Of a DNA stretch of 64,000 nt, positions 26,944 through 36,323 are shown piece after piece. Within the stretch, counting starts at the first letter, position 1. Each line of letters opens with the position of its first letter. Below the pieces are notes generated by a model, which was given only the letters and a program-made list of their open reading frames with translations, was not told the origin of the DNA and searched no databases. A program made the position numbers and the translations under genes. The stretch comes from Ignavibacteria bacterium (GTDB taxonomy: Bacteria > Bacteroidota > Ignavibacteria > Kapaibacteriales > UBA961). The DNA lies in NCBI GenBank assembly GCA_016720145.1, contig JADJXV010000007.1, positions 62,001-126,000 of the forward strand, read 5' to 3'.

Positions 26944-28278
26944 TTATTGCCCTAATGTACTACAAGGGTACTGATCATAACCTTTACAACAAATTGGATA
27001 TGGTGAATCAAACCAATCACCATGATTTCCACATTTATCTACTACACGAACTCTATAATTATAGCAATGGAAACCAGTAAATTGTGGGCTTGGTTGTTCT
27101 ACATATAGATGACCAATATTATTTGAGGGAGTACTCCACGTGCTAACATGTGTTAACTCACTCGGTAATTCAACTTCATAGCTTATACAATCCATATCTC
27201 CATTTGAAGAGGTATGAACCACAATGTCAGCTCGTCGCTCTGGACATAAGACTTCCCAAATTGGGCTTCCATCACCAAAATCACCATAATCTATATCAAT
27301 TGAGGTAATCGTAGGCAACGCTTGCTTTCCTTTAAGAGTAGCACATTTTGTTAATGTAGTCCCACAGGAAACTATAGTGGCGCATAATTCTCCTGTAACA
27401 CCAACACCATCAGGCATTACAACAGTGCATGATTTACCATTAGTTGAAGGTGTAATTGTCCACCCTTGAGGTCCTGACCATGTTATAGTTCCACATACCC
27501 ATTCTGGTAGGTTAAAGCTGCCTCCTGTTACATTACAAAGACATCGATCGCCGAAAATTTCAACAACACCTTCGGTGAGTGGTGTTCTAGTCACTGTTAT
27601 TTGTTTAATGATATTTATTGGACAAGGAGTGGTAGCTGTTATATGAACACTTACCGTTCCTCCAGTACATTCGCTGGTAGTTACATTAATATTGCGATTA
27701 TTAGGTCCAGTTGGGATACCGGTCCAACCTGATGGTAATGTCCATTCACAATTCAGATCTGAATTAAAATCATCATAACAATACGGGATACTGCCAACGC
27801 TATATGTCAAAGTTCTGGTACAATTTAACACAGAATTTATACCATTTAAACTAATATTATTTTGTGTAATATTAGGTGTTACATAAATTGGTTGAGACCA
27901 AAACACTCTACATTGAATTGTATAAGTTGTACCATCTGTCTTATGTCTGAATTTACAGTATTCAGTTATAATTATACTAAAGTTAGAACAGGTACTTGAC
28001 AGTACTCTGCCAGTAATTGTGAAGGTATTTCCATTTTTAACTTTGGTTAAGACTGTTCCGGGTGCCAATTGAGCGCCAACTATTTGGGGGTCGTCGTATT
28101 CACTTCCTTCGACGAAATAGTCATTATTAGTTAAAAGATCTATACAATTGCATTCCTCTACGCTAATAGTCGTAGCAAATGGACTACCCGAACATATTGA
28201 TTGTGTTTGTGCGTTCGTTATTGCGATTGAAAATAAAAATACAAATAGTAGTTGTAGAATAAAGTTTTTCATTGTCAT
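26944..28278 (-). CDS. Secreted Cys-rich Ig/PKD-like protein, function unknown
   Basis: 444 residues with signal peptide (MTMKNFILQLLFVFLFSIAITNA/QT; a second ATG at codon 3 is equally possible). The mature part is rich in Cys, Thr and Gly, with repeating beta-sandwich-like stretches such as CEWTLPSGWTGIPTGPNNRN, TITWSGPQGWTITPS and VSVHITATTPCP, typical of PKD/Ig-like modules in Bacteroidota surface proteins. No T9SS sorting domain is visible; the end is CSTLGQ. It is more A+T-rich than its neighbours. It lies next to the SusCD genes and shares the duplicated terminator with SusD, but a functional link is a guess. Confidence 0.7.
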   Translation of the reverse strand: MTMKNFILQLLFVFLFSIAITNAQTQSICSGSPFATTISVEECNCIDLLTNNDYFVEGSEYDDPQIVGAQLAPGTVLTKVKNGNTFTITGRVLSSTCSNFSIIITEYCKFRHKTDGTTYTIQCRVFWSQPIYVTPNITQNNISLNGINSVLNCTRTLTYSVGSIPYCYDDFNSDLNCEWTLPSGWTGIPTGPNNRNINVTTSECTGGTVSVHITATTPCPINIIKQITVTRTPLTEGVVEIFGDRCLCNVTGGSFNLPEWVCGTITWSGPQGWTITPSTNGKSCTVVMPDGVGVTGELCATIVSCGTTLTKCATLKGKQALPTITSIDIDYGDFGDGSPIWEVLCPERRADIVVHTSSNGDMDCISYEVELPSELTHVSTWSTPSNNIGHLYVEQPSPQFTGFHCYNYRVRVVDKCGNHGDWFDSPYPICCKGYDQYPCSTLGQ

Positions 28279-28705
28279 TGTGCTTTCGTAAAAAAATAAA
28301 AGTATTGTTGGTAAGTTATTTTAAAATGTAGACTGTTTAATATTTAGTAGATTAAAATACTAATATGAAAGCTGTTTGTTTCTGATCATGACAGTATGAT
28401 TACAACAAGTTATTTAAAAAAAAAAACAGCTTTAGGAATGCTGCCTCGGCTGCGAAAAATTTGGTATTTCATAGAAATGATTCCATGGTAAAAAGTACAG
28501 TGAATTTGTATGTCAACAACATATTGCGGGATAAAAAACACTGCAATCTTTTATAAATAATACAGTTAAGTAAAATTCAAACTGATTATTCCGGTATTTG
28601 GTAGTTGTTGTATATGTAAAGTGTCAAAAAGTGATAGAAAAGTTGCACTTGAAAAAGTTAATATTAATATAGGGGAGATAAGTCAACGTGTTGAATTACA
28701 AAACT
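28279..28705. other. A+T-rich intergenic region
   Basis: About 430 bp without a supportable ORF on either strand. It presumably holds the promoter of the minus-strand Cys-rich gene; no clear TAnnTTTG element stands out. Confidence 0.5.
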
Positions 28706-28772
28706 TAACCAAGAAATGGTTTTGGGGTAGATAAAAAAACGGCTCGGGTGGTATGGAAACCAGCCGAGCCGT
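28706..28772 (-). terminator. Rho-independent terminator, copy 2 of a 67-bp repeat
   Basis: Near-identical to the unit at 26825-26891: ACGGCTCGG and CCGAGCCGT stems (28739-28747 and 28764-28772), then a T run on the minus strand, 26 bp after the SusD stop. Confidence 0.8.
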
Positions 28773-28797
28773 TCTATTGATAGGTAAAGTAAATTTA

Positions 28798-30159
28798 TTA
28801 TTTATCCCACCAAACCGGAGTAAAGAGAGTAACTCCAACGTTTACTTTTGCAAGTTGCGCACCATTTGTTAAACGCTCACTTAATGGATAAGGGAAGCGA
28901 CGAGGTATTTGTGTTCCGGATGAGGGAGTAAGTGTAGGGAATCCGGTTCTACGCCAATCGCTCCAGCTTTCGGATTGTGTGAACATTGCGATGTATTTTT
29001 GGACCATAATGTTTTCGAGTGTAAGAGCTGAAACACCCGGGTCGATCGACGGCATTTTTAAAAAAGCGGCGATAGTTGTAGAGTCTGCTCCTACTTTAGC
29101 ACAAGATGCTGTAATACCTTCAATATACGCAGCATGAGCTCTTGCTTGATCCCCTGATTTGATGGCAGCTTCCGCTTCGATAAATTTGACTTCTGCGTAA
29201 GTAACAAGCATCACAGGAGAGTTAATAGATGCGTAAAATGGTCCGGGAGCAGATTCAGCAGAGTATTTTTTATTTCCATCGACATTAGCATATTGAGGTA
29301 AGCGAGGATCTAACGTATCCATAAACTTCATAAATGTACCCCCCATGGAAACATCTCCTTGTCGTTGATCTAAAAACTGATACAGAGGATTAGCTTCAGT
29401 TTCTAATGTTCCAAATCCAAATTGAGCATCATCATCATTACTGGTAAAACTATTAGTAAGTGCACCAAGCGCTTTTGAGTAAGCACCTGGATCTTGCTTT
29501 GCAGTATGGAGAGCATATCGCGCTTTGAGAGCTTTTGCCATTTTACTCCACTTCGTCATATCACCGGCAAAGATTAAATCATCATCAGCCGGCTTGAAAT
29601 TACTAACTGTAATAGCTGTATGAACAATCGCTGAATCTAATAAACCCTGAATTATGACATAAATCTCCTGCTGTGATTGATATGCAGGAGTAGGATTGCC
29701 ATTGCCTTTGAAACATTCTGAGTATGGAACATCTCCAAAAAGATCTGTCATTGTTCCAAGGGAATAAGCCATAAGCACTTCACCAACAGCTTGGTAATGC
29801 GGAGCACCGGATGCTTTGGCGATAGACATAATATCATTCATATCCTGCATACAACCCGGGTACATATTAAATTCCCAAATGTTATTCACATCAGTTTCAG
29901 TAAACGAATAGTTATAGAAGCCGGCATGTTGCCTGCCTGCACCTGAAAAATGTTGAGTAAACAATCCAGAGAATCGCCCTATATCACCACCCATTTGATA
30001 TGCCAAGCCTGCTTCTGCAGTCGGTAGAATCACTTTAAGAGATGCAGATGTGAGATTATTAGGATCGGTATTGATACTTGAATCGATCCATTTATCACAT
30101 GAACTAAGCAATGCAATCAATGAGAAGCAAAGTAATCCTGAAATTATTCTTGTTTTCAT
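28798..30159 (-). CDS. SusD/RagB-like outer-membrane lipoprotein (SusD_2 type)
   Basis: 453 residues. A lipoprotein signal with lipobox LLSSC puts the lipid on Cys21. The family motifs STNTDPNN-like (SINTDPNNLT), the helical TPR core (YQAVGEVLMAYSLGTMTDLFGDVPYSE) and the C-terminal SDWRRTGFPTLTP ... IPRRFPYPLSERLTN are all present, and the length fits SusD-like family 2. It is the lid subunit that captures oligosaccharide or peptide ligands and hands them to a SusC-type transporter. The reading frame is intact, while its SusC partner just upstream is broken. The substrate cannot be deduced, since no hydrolase sits beside it. Confidence 0.93.
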   Translation of the reverse strand: MKTRIISGLLCFSLIALLSSCDKWIDSSINTDPNNLTSASLKVILPTAEAGLAYQMGGDIGRFSGLFTQHFSGAGRQHAGFYNYSFTETDVNNIWEFNMYPGCMQDMNDIMSIAKASGAPHYQAVGEVLMAYSLGTMTDLFGDVPYSECFKGNGNPTPAYQSQQEIYVIIQGLLDSAIVHTAITVSNFKPADDDLIFAGDMTKWSKMAKALKARYALHTAKQDPGAYSKALGALTNSFTSNDDDAQFGFGTLETEANPLYQFLDQRQGDVSMGGTFMKFMDTLDPRLPQYANVDGNKKYSAESAPGPFYASINSPVMLVTYAEVKFIEAEAAIKSGDQARAHAAYIEGITASCAKVGADSTTIAAFLKMPSIDPGVSALTLENIMVQKYIAMFTQSESWSDWRRTGFPTLTPSSGTQIPRRFPYPLSERLTNGAQLAKVNVGVTLFTPVWWDK

Positions 30160-30201
30160 AATAGTAGTAAAATTATTGGTAATTATTTATTAATGAAGTA
30201 A

Positions 30202-30591
30202 TTAGAAATTAACTCGAAGTGCAAAAGTATAGGATTTCGTACTAGGCATATTAAAGTAGTCTATCCCTTGTGCATTGCTTGCTCCGGCTAAGCTTGTTTC
30301 AGGATCCACACCTGTGTAATCTGTGCTAAGCCATAGGTTTCTTCCAGTAAAAGACAATTCTAAATTAGAGAAAGGTGTACTTTCAGTTATTGACTTTGGA
30401 AATCGATAACTAAGGGTCACTTCCCGTAAACGAGTCCAGCCGGCATCCTCAATATAATCCTCGGTATTACTACCTGAGAATCCATTACCACGGCCACCGT
30501 TATACCACAGCTGACCTAACGTTACCTCTTTTGTATTTGGCTGTCCATCTATGACAACTTTTCCTGTCGAGTCTATGTGTCCCTGTAACAC
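30202..30591 (-). pseudogene. SusC/RagA transporter, C-terminal fragment
   Basis: 129 residues in this frame, covering the last barrel strands (EDAGWTRLREVTLSYRFPKS ... LELSFTGRNLWLSTDYTGVDPE ... FNMPSTKSYTFALRVNF), the standard end of SusC-like receptors. The upstream part of the same strand set is read in another frame (SVLLDIKNGGVLWNGTRAVMD, 30592-30712). The switch lies near 30597, where one T fewer in a TTTT run restores EKKVFQVLQGHID. The SusD start is 43 bp downstream. Confidence 0.8.
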
Positions 30592-30718
30592 CTGAAAATA
30601 CTTTCTTTTCTCCCCTGTTATTCATGCCTTCGGATGTACCAAAATAATCCATCACCGCTCGAGTACCATTCCATAGAACTCCTCCGTTTTTGATATCAAG
30701 GAGCACCGACAAGGTAAT

Positions 30719-31222
30719 TCATTCGTAAGAAAACGTATTTCTTAATCCCATAGTCCAGTCAGGAGTTGCACTTCCAAATGCTCTTTCCTCCGGATCTGCT
30801 AATGGAAATCCATAACCATACGTATCATTTGTGTCATTACTTATCACCAAGTTACCATTGTCATCTCTCAAAAATCCTTTGCCAAAAATTGTTGCGTATG
30901 GTAGCCCTGCTACTGCTCGTATGGATGCACCTGTGAATCCACCCAATGAAATATTGTCAACTCCTTGAGCTAAGGCTACTACGGTATTGGTATTTTTAGC
31001 AAAATTTAGCTGTATATCCCAATTAAACCCACTAGTATTTATAGGATTTGCCGTTAACATAATCTCAAAACCGGTTTTTTCAATTTCACCGGCGTTTTTC
31101 AGTACTGCATTAAATCCTGAAGATGCAGAAGAAGGGACTGAAAAGATTTGATCTATACTATTTTGTTTGTACCAGCTGATATCAAGTCCAATTCTATTTT
31201 CAAAGAATTTCAATTTGTCCAT
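30719..31222 (-). pseudogene. SusC/RagA transporter, third fragment
   Basis: 167 residues of beta-barrel (LKFFENRIGLDISWYKQNS ... EKTGFEIMLTANPINTSGFNWDI ... DPEERAFGSATPDWTMGLRNTFSYE). It ends in an in-frame TGA (30719-30721). The next codons continue the family sequence (ITLSVLLDIKNGGVLWNG), where SusC proteins normally have glycine or lysine at the stop position. At its upstream edge about 20-40 residues of the usual barrel (the NPNLKPE-type stretch) are absent, so a small deletion as well as a frame change separates it from the preceding fragment. Confidence 0.8.
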
Positions 31223-32544
31223 CCGTCACTATAAAACCCTTGATTATACGTTGTGACTGTGGAATATATTGGTGCGTCTTTCCCGACAGAAGCATACGAA
31301 GCACGAAATTTACCAAAAGATAAAACATCGCTTTGATCCATCAATTCAGTAAACACAAAGTTCGCACTAATAGAGCCATACAAAAACGAATTATTAATCG
31401 GATCCGGTAATGATGTTGACCATTCATTTCGAAGTGTGCCTTCTACATATAACATTTCTTTGTATTTCAGATTCAAATTCCCATAAAATGCAGCCGTACG
31501 TTTTGAACCATAACTTTCACGTGTAATTTGACCTTCAGTGTTGGAAATATGATAAAAATCAGGAACAACTAATGCGTCACCTTGAACATACAATTGACTA
31601 CCTGACGTTGAAAACATATTATTACCAATCAACAATGTAGCAGATAAGTCATCAGTAACCTGTTTGCTAAAAGTAGCGATAAGGTCTGATGTAATATCAC
31701 GATTATAATGCTCATCATAAGAAACTTGTCCTTGCGGAAGAGTGCGAGACCCAATCGCAAAAGAACCGTCTCTGCGATCACTGTAGAAATCTCCTCCGAT
31801 ACGATACATTATTGATGCCCAATCAGTTACAACATAATTGAGCTGCACATTACCAATCACTCTATCGACATCATCTGTGAATACATTTTTCTTCACTGTC
31901 CAGAATGGATTATCGTATCCACCACCACCACGATAATTACGTTGAGTGCGGTCTGCGAATTGATACGTATCTTCGTTGTCGGCAGCGTCTTGACCTGTGC
32001 CATTACCATTGCTGTTGTCAAAAGATGGAGTCGCTCGTAATAAACCTAACATAACTCCAGAAGTATTAGAACCTTGCTGGATTCGAATACCGCCTGAATT
32101 CATATAACTTAATGAACCCGATGCTTTTAAATTGTTTGCAATTTTAGCATCACCAGAAACTTTTATAGTTGATCGCGTAAATTCATTTTGTGGCACAATT
32201 CCTTTTTGATTTAAATTCGAAAATGATACGAAATATGTACCTGCATCACCCCCACCGGACATACTCAAAGAGTTTGTGTAGGTTGTACCAGTTGTAAAAA
32301 AGTTATTTAGGTTATCATAGGGAGTTACAGGAATTTTACCCGCAGAATTACTTGCACCCACAATATTGCCATTTTTGTCGAACCTGTTGATCCCCTGATC
32401 CCACTTCAGCGTATCCATCGACGGTCCCCATGATAATGCTTCGCCGGTCGCCGGACCTCGATACGTTCCTTTTGCAGTACTTTGATCAAATCCACCTTGA
32501 CCGAAACCGTTTGCCGGTTGCATCAACTTGTTGTCCCTGCGCAT
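31210..32544 (-). pseudogene. SusC/RagA transporter, central barrel fragment
   Basis: 444 residues of TonB-dependent barrel (WGPSMDTLKWDQGINRFDKN, YTNSLSMSGGGDAGTYFVSFSNLNQKG, LKYKEMLYVEGTLRNEWSTSLP, SFGKFRASYASVGKDAP). It ends in YSDGWTN-stop, with the following fragment overlapping by 13 bp in another frame. The first residues (MRRDNKLM) are out of frame with the N-terminal fragment; the true join lies between about 32500 and 32545. Confidence 0.85.
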
Positions 32545-33403
32545 ACTTATTCTGCATCGGAGGTAGCTGACTCACATTTTCAAATCCAACTGAAGTATTA
32601 AATGATATATCAATTTTATCACCCAAGCTCGAAGAACCTCGTTTGGTTGTAATAATAATCGCTCCACCGGCAGCACGTAACCCGTAAAGTGCAGTTGCAG
32701 CAGGACCTTTCAGAATAGTAGTGGATGCCACATCTTCAGGATTAATATCTATTGCACGGTTCGAATAAGCTACACCATACAGTAAATTATTTCTACCATC
32801 ATCAGGATTACCACTAAAAGTTTGCGAATTGTCAATCGGAATACCATCTATGACAAACAAGGGAGAATTATTCCCCGTAATCGAAGATGCACCACGAATA
32901 ATAATATTCGAAGAAGCCCCCGCCACACCTGCCGAACTATTAATCTGCACACCTGCAGCTTTTGCTGACAGCGATTGCACCAAATTCACTTCACGCGATT
33001 GTGTGAGCTCACGGCCGCCTACCTCCTGCACTGCATAGCCGACTGCCTTTTTCTCTTTTTCCAAGCCAACTGCAGTCACCACTACTTCATTTAATTTCAT
33101 TGCATCTTCTTCGAGAACTGCGTTTATTTCATCGCTTTGACCAATAGCTACTTCTTTGGTTTTCATTCCAAGCATTTTAAAAATCAACGTCTTGGCATCG
33201 CTCGGCACCATGAGCTTGTATTTTCCGTCCGCCTTGGCATACGTGCCGATTGCGGTCCCCTTGACCAGAATTGTCGTGCCTGTGAGCGGCGTTCCTTGCT
33301 TGCTCGTCACTTTTCCGGTAATCTGCCGGGTGTCCTGAGCTGTAGCATTGCCAATAATGGCAAGCATCATCACCATACATAAAGAAGTACAAAATGTTTT
33401 CAT
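32486..33403 (-). CDS. SusC/RagA TonB-dependent transporter, N-terminal part of a four-lesion gene
   Basis: The outer-membrane transporter partner of the SusD gene downstream. The ATG at 33401-33403 begins MKTFCTSLCMVMMLAIIGNATA, a signal peptide; an in-frame upstream extension is not needed. Then come a carboxypeptidase-regulatory-like domain (ITGKVTSKQGTPLTGTTILV, about 30-110) and the plug domain (AVGYAVQEVGGRELTQSREV, SNIIIRGASSITGNNSPLFV, ILKGPAATALYGLRAAGGAI, about 125-300). The frame runs off at RFRSRWI, while the family sequence carries on in the next fragment. Over 3.2 kb the gene carries two frameshifts, a deletion/frameshift and one in-frame TGA. Either it is decayed or this stretch is poorly assembled. 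Confidence 0.85.
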   Translation of the reverse strand: MKTFCTSLCMVMMLAIIGNATAQDTRQITGKVTSKQGTPLTGTTILVKGTAIGTYAKADGKYKLMVPSDAKTLIFKMLGMKTKEVAIGQSDEINAVLEEDAMKLNEVVVTAVGLEKEKKAVGYAVQEVGGRELTQSREVNLVQSLSAKAAGVQINSSAGVAGASSNIIIRGASSITGNNSPLFVIDGIPIDNSQTFSGNPDDGRNNLLYGVAYSNRAIDINPEDVASTTILKGPAATALYGLRAAGGAIIITTKRGSSSLGDKIDISFNTSVGFENVSQLPPMQNKYAQGQQVDATGKRFRSRWI

Positions 33404-33961
33404 ATCATCTGAGTAAATTGTGAGAGTAAATTTTTTAATAAAAATACCACTGCATACAATACAGCCAATTGCATCGTACATGCAATCGTAACATATTACT
33501 TATAAACAGTTAGTATAATATAAGGCAGGATATCACAGACAGTATTCAAGAAGTTTCGGCTTTTGGAATACTATCGACGGCTTTTTTGAAGGCAAGGGAA
33601 TCTTGTCAGGGGGGGGCTTTGACGACACTAAACATGAATGGGTACACACATTCCATACATCCTCCATAGTTTAATACAACAAAATACTACAACTCTTTTA
33701 GGTTGATTCTTTTTCGGCTGTGTTGCTCGGCAGAAATTGCAGAGGTCTTTGATTACAAGTATCAAGGTGTGCGTTTTGGCTGGCGAGAAGGATGTTCTAT
33801 CTACTGCAAATCTGTCTCTTATATCAAGGGAAACCATTATTTTTCAAAATGAATTACCCAACTAAATCGATCAAAAATTCCTATTATGAAATTTTAATAT
33901 GTGAAATTAAACAAAAATAAAATACAGTGCAAGTGATTTAATATTGAGGGTGGTATTTCCA
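33404..33961. other. Intergenic region upstream of SusC
   Basis: About 560 bp without a supportable gene. It holds a G8 run at 33610-33617 and is otherwise A+T-rich. The SusC promoter should lie within the first 150 bp, but no clear consensus element is seen. Confidence 0.5.
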
Positions 33962-34810
33962 TTAGCGGAAGATTAAAATATACCAGTAAATCACCGGTGA
34001 GACCATCAAAATACTGTCGAATCGGTCCAATATTCCACCGTGTCCGGCTAAGATTTGCGAACTGTCTTTCACTCCCGCATCCCGCTTGAGAAGTGACTCA
34101 GCTAGATCACCTACCTGACCAATAGTTCCGACTATTGCACCGAGTACCACCGCATGTATCACCGGCATTGTCGGCAACAGCCACGCCGATACCGCCACAC
34201 ATCCACCGACCGCCGCAAGCGCTCCCGCAATCGCACCTTCCCAAGTTTTATTGGGACTTACTCGTTCGAATAGTTTGTGCTTGCCGAATGCTCTCCCTGC
34301 AAAATACGCTGCAGTGTCGCAAAGCCAGATCGATATAAAAATTGTGAGAATAAAGTATCCTCCCATGTCACCCGACATACCGAGAATTTCGGGCATCATT
34401 CGTATTCCAAGTAAACACTGAAAGAATAAGGATACATAGACCACACCACCAATAGTTGATGCGATATTAAGCATTGCATTTTGTTTATCACGGAAGAGTT
34501 CGGTGAGAAGAGTGGCGATGGAAAGTAGAGTCAAAATTCCCGCAACTATCAAATTAGAAACGAGAATAGGGATAACCATGTCAGTGGAAAATACATAATA
34601 GAGTATCTGCATCATCGCCCCTAAAACAATTCCCAAAACTGCATTCGGGAATATCCCCTTTTGCTCAGCCATACGGTAGAATTCCCATAAGCCAATCGTG
34701 GATATGAGGACAATCAGTACAAGAAATGCAATACCTCCGTAAAGAATTATTCCGACTAAGGCAGGAATGCCGATAAGTGCTACTAGTACCCTAGAATATA
34801 GATTACTCAT
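33962..34810 (-). CDS. cdsA: Phosphatidate cytidylyltransferase (CDP-diglyceride synthase)
   Basis: 282 residues with about eight hydrophobic membrane segments. The CDP-DAG synthase signature is present near the C-terminus as SLLKRDAGVKDSSQILAGHG followed by GILDRFDS, with A replacing the usual P before GHGG. FGKHKLFERVSPNKTWEG is also typical. It makes CDP-diacylglycerol from phosphatidate and CTP for phospholipid synthesis in the inner membrane. It lies 38 bp downstream of nadC on the same strand, so the two are probably co-transcribed. Confidence 0.94.
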   Translation of the reverse strand: MSNLYSRVLVALIGIPALVGIILYGGIAFLVLIVLISTIGLWEFYRMAEQKGIFPNAVLGIVLGAMMQILYYVFSTDMVIPILVSNLIVAGILTLLSIATLLTELFRDKQNAMLNIASTIGGVVYVSLFFQCLLGIRMMPEILGMSGDMGGYFILTIFISIWLCDTAAYFAGRAFGKHKLFERVSPNKTWEGAIAGALAAVGGCVAVSAWLLPTMPVIHAVVLGAIVGTIGQVGDLAESLLKRDAGVKDSSQILAGHGGILDRFDSILMVSPVIYWYILIFR

Positions 34811-34848
34811 TGATTAGATTTATAGAATTGGAAATTCCTAACTCGTTA

Positions 34849-35715
34849 CTACCCCACCGGCTTGGTCACAATGATATCCATTGAAATATCAAGTGCCGGT
34901 GCTGAGTGAGTAATTGCGCCTATCGAGATAAAGTCAACTCCTGTCTCGGCATACTCGCGCACATTCGTAAGATTGATACCACCGGACGCCTCAGTTTCAT
35001 ACCGTTTATCGACAAATTCAACGGCTTTTTTCATGCGCTCAGGCGTGAAATTATCAAACATAATCCGATGAATTCCACCACACTCGACCGCCTCCCACAC
35101 ATCTTCAAACGTCTGAGTTTCGACTTCGATTTTAATTCGATCACTCGTCAATTCTTCACGACATTTTCTAATCGCTTTTCGGATACTGCCGGCAGCAGCA
35201 ATATGATTATCCTTGATCATCACCATATCAAACAGTCCCACTCGATGATTCTCCGCACCACCGACTTTGGCAGCATATTTATCCAAAATCCTCCATGCAG
35301 GAATTGTCTTTCGAGTGTCGAGAATCCTCACTCCCGTACCCTCTACAGCTCCTACAAACCTACTCGCCATCGTCGCCACACCACTCATCCGCTGCAGGAA
35401 ATTCAATGCCGTCCGCTCACCAGAAAGAATCGCCCGACTCGACCCATCGACTCGACCAATCACCGTTCCCGCCTTGACCACGGCACCCTCAGCCACAAAC
35501 GCCTGCCAATTGATATCGGGTGATAAGTCCTGAAAAACGAGTTCTGCAATTCTAAGTCCACATATCACACCATCTTGCTTAACCACGACACTCGCACCGG
35601 CAAGCGAATCTTCCGAAAAAATACTCTCACTCGTAATGTCACCTGTGCCAATATCCTCGTGTAATGCAATCTGAACCAAGCGGATGACCGATGCATCGTG
35701 AAGCCCGTAATTCAT
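34849..35715 (-). CDS. nadC: Nicotinate-nucleotide pyrophosphorylase (carboxylating)
   Basis: About 288 residues from the ATG at 35713-35715. A 26-codon upstream extension would run through the promoter -7 element (35759-35766) and is rejected. QPRTase signatures are HEDIGTGDITSE, GERTALNFLQRMSGVATMA, RILDTRKTIPAWR, KVGGAENHRVGLFDMVMIKD, IEVETQTFEDVWEA and EASGGINLTNV. It converts quinolinate and PRPP to nicotinate mononucleotide in de novo NAD synthesis. Other NAD genes (nadA, nadB) are not in the window. Confidence 0.97.
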   Translation of the reverse strand: MNYGLHDASVIRLVQIALHEDIGTGDITSESIFSEDSLAGASVVVKQDGVICGLRIAELVFQDLSPDINWQAFVAEGAVVKAGTVIGRVDGSSRAILSGERTALNFLQRMSGVATMASRFVGAVEGTGVRILDTRKTIPAWRILDKYAAKVGGAENHRVGLFDMVMIKDNHIAAAGSIRKAIRKCREELTSDRIKIEVETQTFEDVWEAVECGGIHRIMFDNFTPERMKKAVEFVDKRYETEASGGINLTNVREYAETGVDFISIGAITHSAPALDISMDIIVTKPVG

Positions 35716-35758
35716 AGGTATATAAGGAAATAATGAATATTCATGTTTTGATGTGCCA

Positions 35759-35766
35759 CAAAAATA
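35759..35766 (-). promoter_or_regulatory. Candidate -7 element for nadC-cdsA
   Basis: The minus strand reads TATTTTTG, a perfect TAnnTTTG match, 44 bp upstream of the chosen nadC ATG. A clear -33 TTG at the right spacing is not seen. Confidence 0.45.
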
Positions 35767-35876
35767 CAGTTTTACGTGAATGTAACACCGCACATCAGGA
35801 AATTTTTTGTACCCCTTCTGCTCACTCCAAACGCACGCCTGCGGTCACCCGTTGCCGTCCAAACGGTGGAAGAATA

Positions 35877-36084
35877 GCACGCTGATGCCGCTGATTTTGT
35901 ATGATGGAAAAGGATAGGGGAATGTATGGTGTAAGCTCACGATAACAAACTCAACAATCAGCGAGAATCATACAAAATCAGGTTCGCTGATAATTTTTGT
36001 GGTTGAATTGCTACTGAGTCATCGTCCTCCTCAATCGCGCTAGCGATGACATATCGGTAGAAAATGAGGACAAATGCACGAGTA
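35877..36084. repeat. Inverted GCTGATTTTGTATGATT repeat and dispersed unit
   Basis: GCACGCTGATGCCGCTGATT (35877 onward) continues into TTGTATGAT and is followed by a roughly inverted copy (AATCATACAAAATCAG) near 35967-35982. The first half recurs with few changes at 53040-53082. No gene is seen in this part of the nadC-trmD gap. Confidence 0.55.
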
Positions 36085-36250
36085 AGTCCCGTAGGGACGG
36101 AACGTTATAGAATTGATTTGTCGTCCCTACGGGACTTTGTGGTATATCAAAATCTCGTTTCTACCAATATATCGTCCCTAACGGGACTTTGGCAACGTGC
36201 GATTTTTGGCATTCATTTTCTACCCATATATCGTCCCTAAAGGGACTTTG
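36085..36250. repeat. Four copies of a GTCCCTA(C)GGGAC hairpin unit
   Basis: CGTCCCTACGGGACTTTG at 36122-36139, CGTCCCTAACGGGACTTTG at 36173-36191, CGTCCCTAAAGGGACTTTG at 36232-36250, and an inverted copy AGTCCCGTAGGGACG at 36085-36099. The stems are conserved while the loops vary. The last three units are about 51-59 bp apart, the last two preceded by CCxATATAT. Dispersed intergenic element of unknown role. Confidence 0.75.
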
Positions 36251-36323
36251 ACTAAGCGATTTTGGGTATACTTTTCTCCGTACCACAAAAATTGTCGAAG
36301 CAAAATCCTTCAGCGTTCCATTA

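Noticed and set aside
7752..30721. Possible reassignment of TGA to glycine, since two in-frame TGA codons (7752, 30719) sit where glycine is expected
   Set aside because: obgE, rimM, the PIN gene and the acidic-repeat gene all end properly in TGA, so TGA works as stop; the two sites are better explained as mutations or base errors.
33628..33837. 69-residue minus-strand ORF upstream of SusC
   Set aside because: Unremarkable composition, no ribosome-binding site and no similarity; treated as intergenic.
36061..36250. CRISPR-like array from the GTCCCTACGGGAC units
   Set aside because: The repeats are short hairpins with unequal spacing, one is inverted, and there are no cas genes; this is a dispersed hairpin family.
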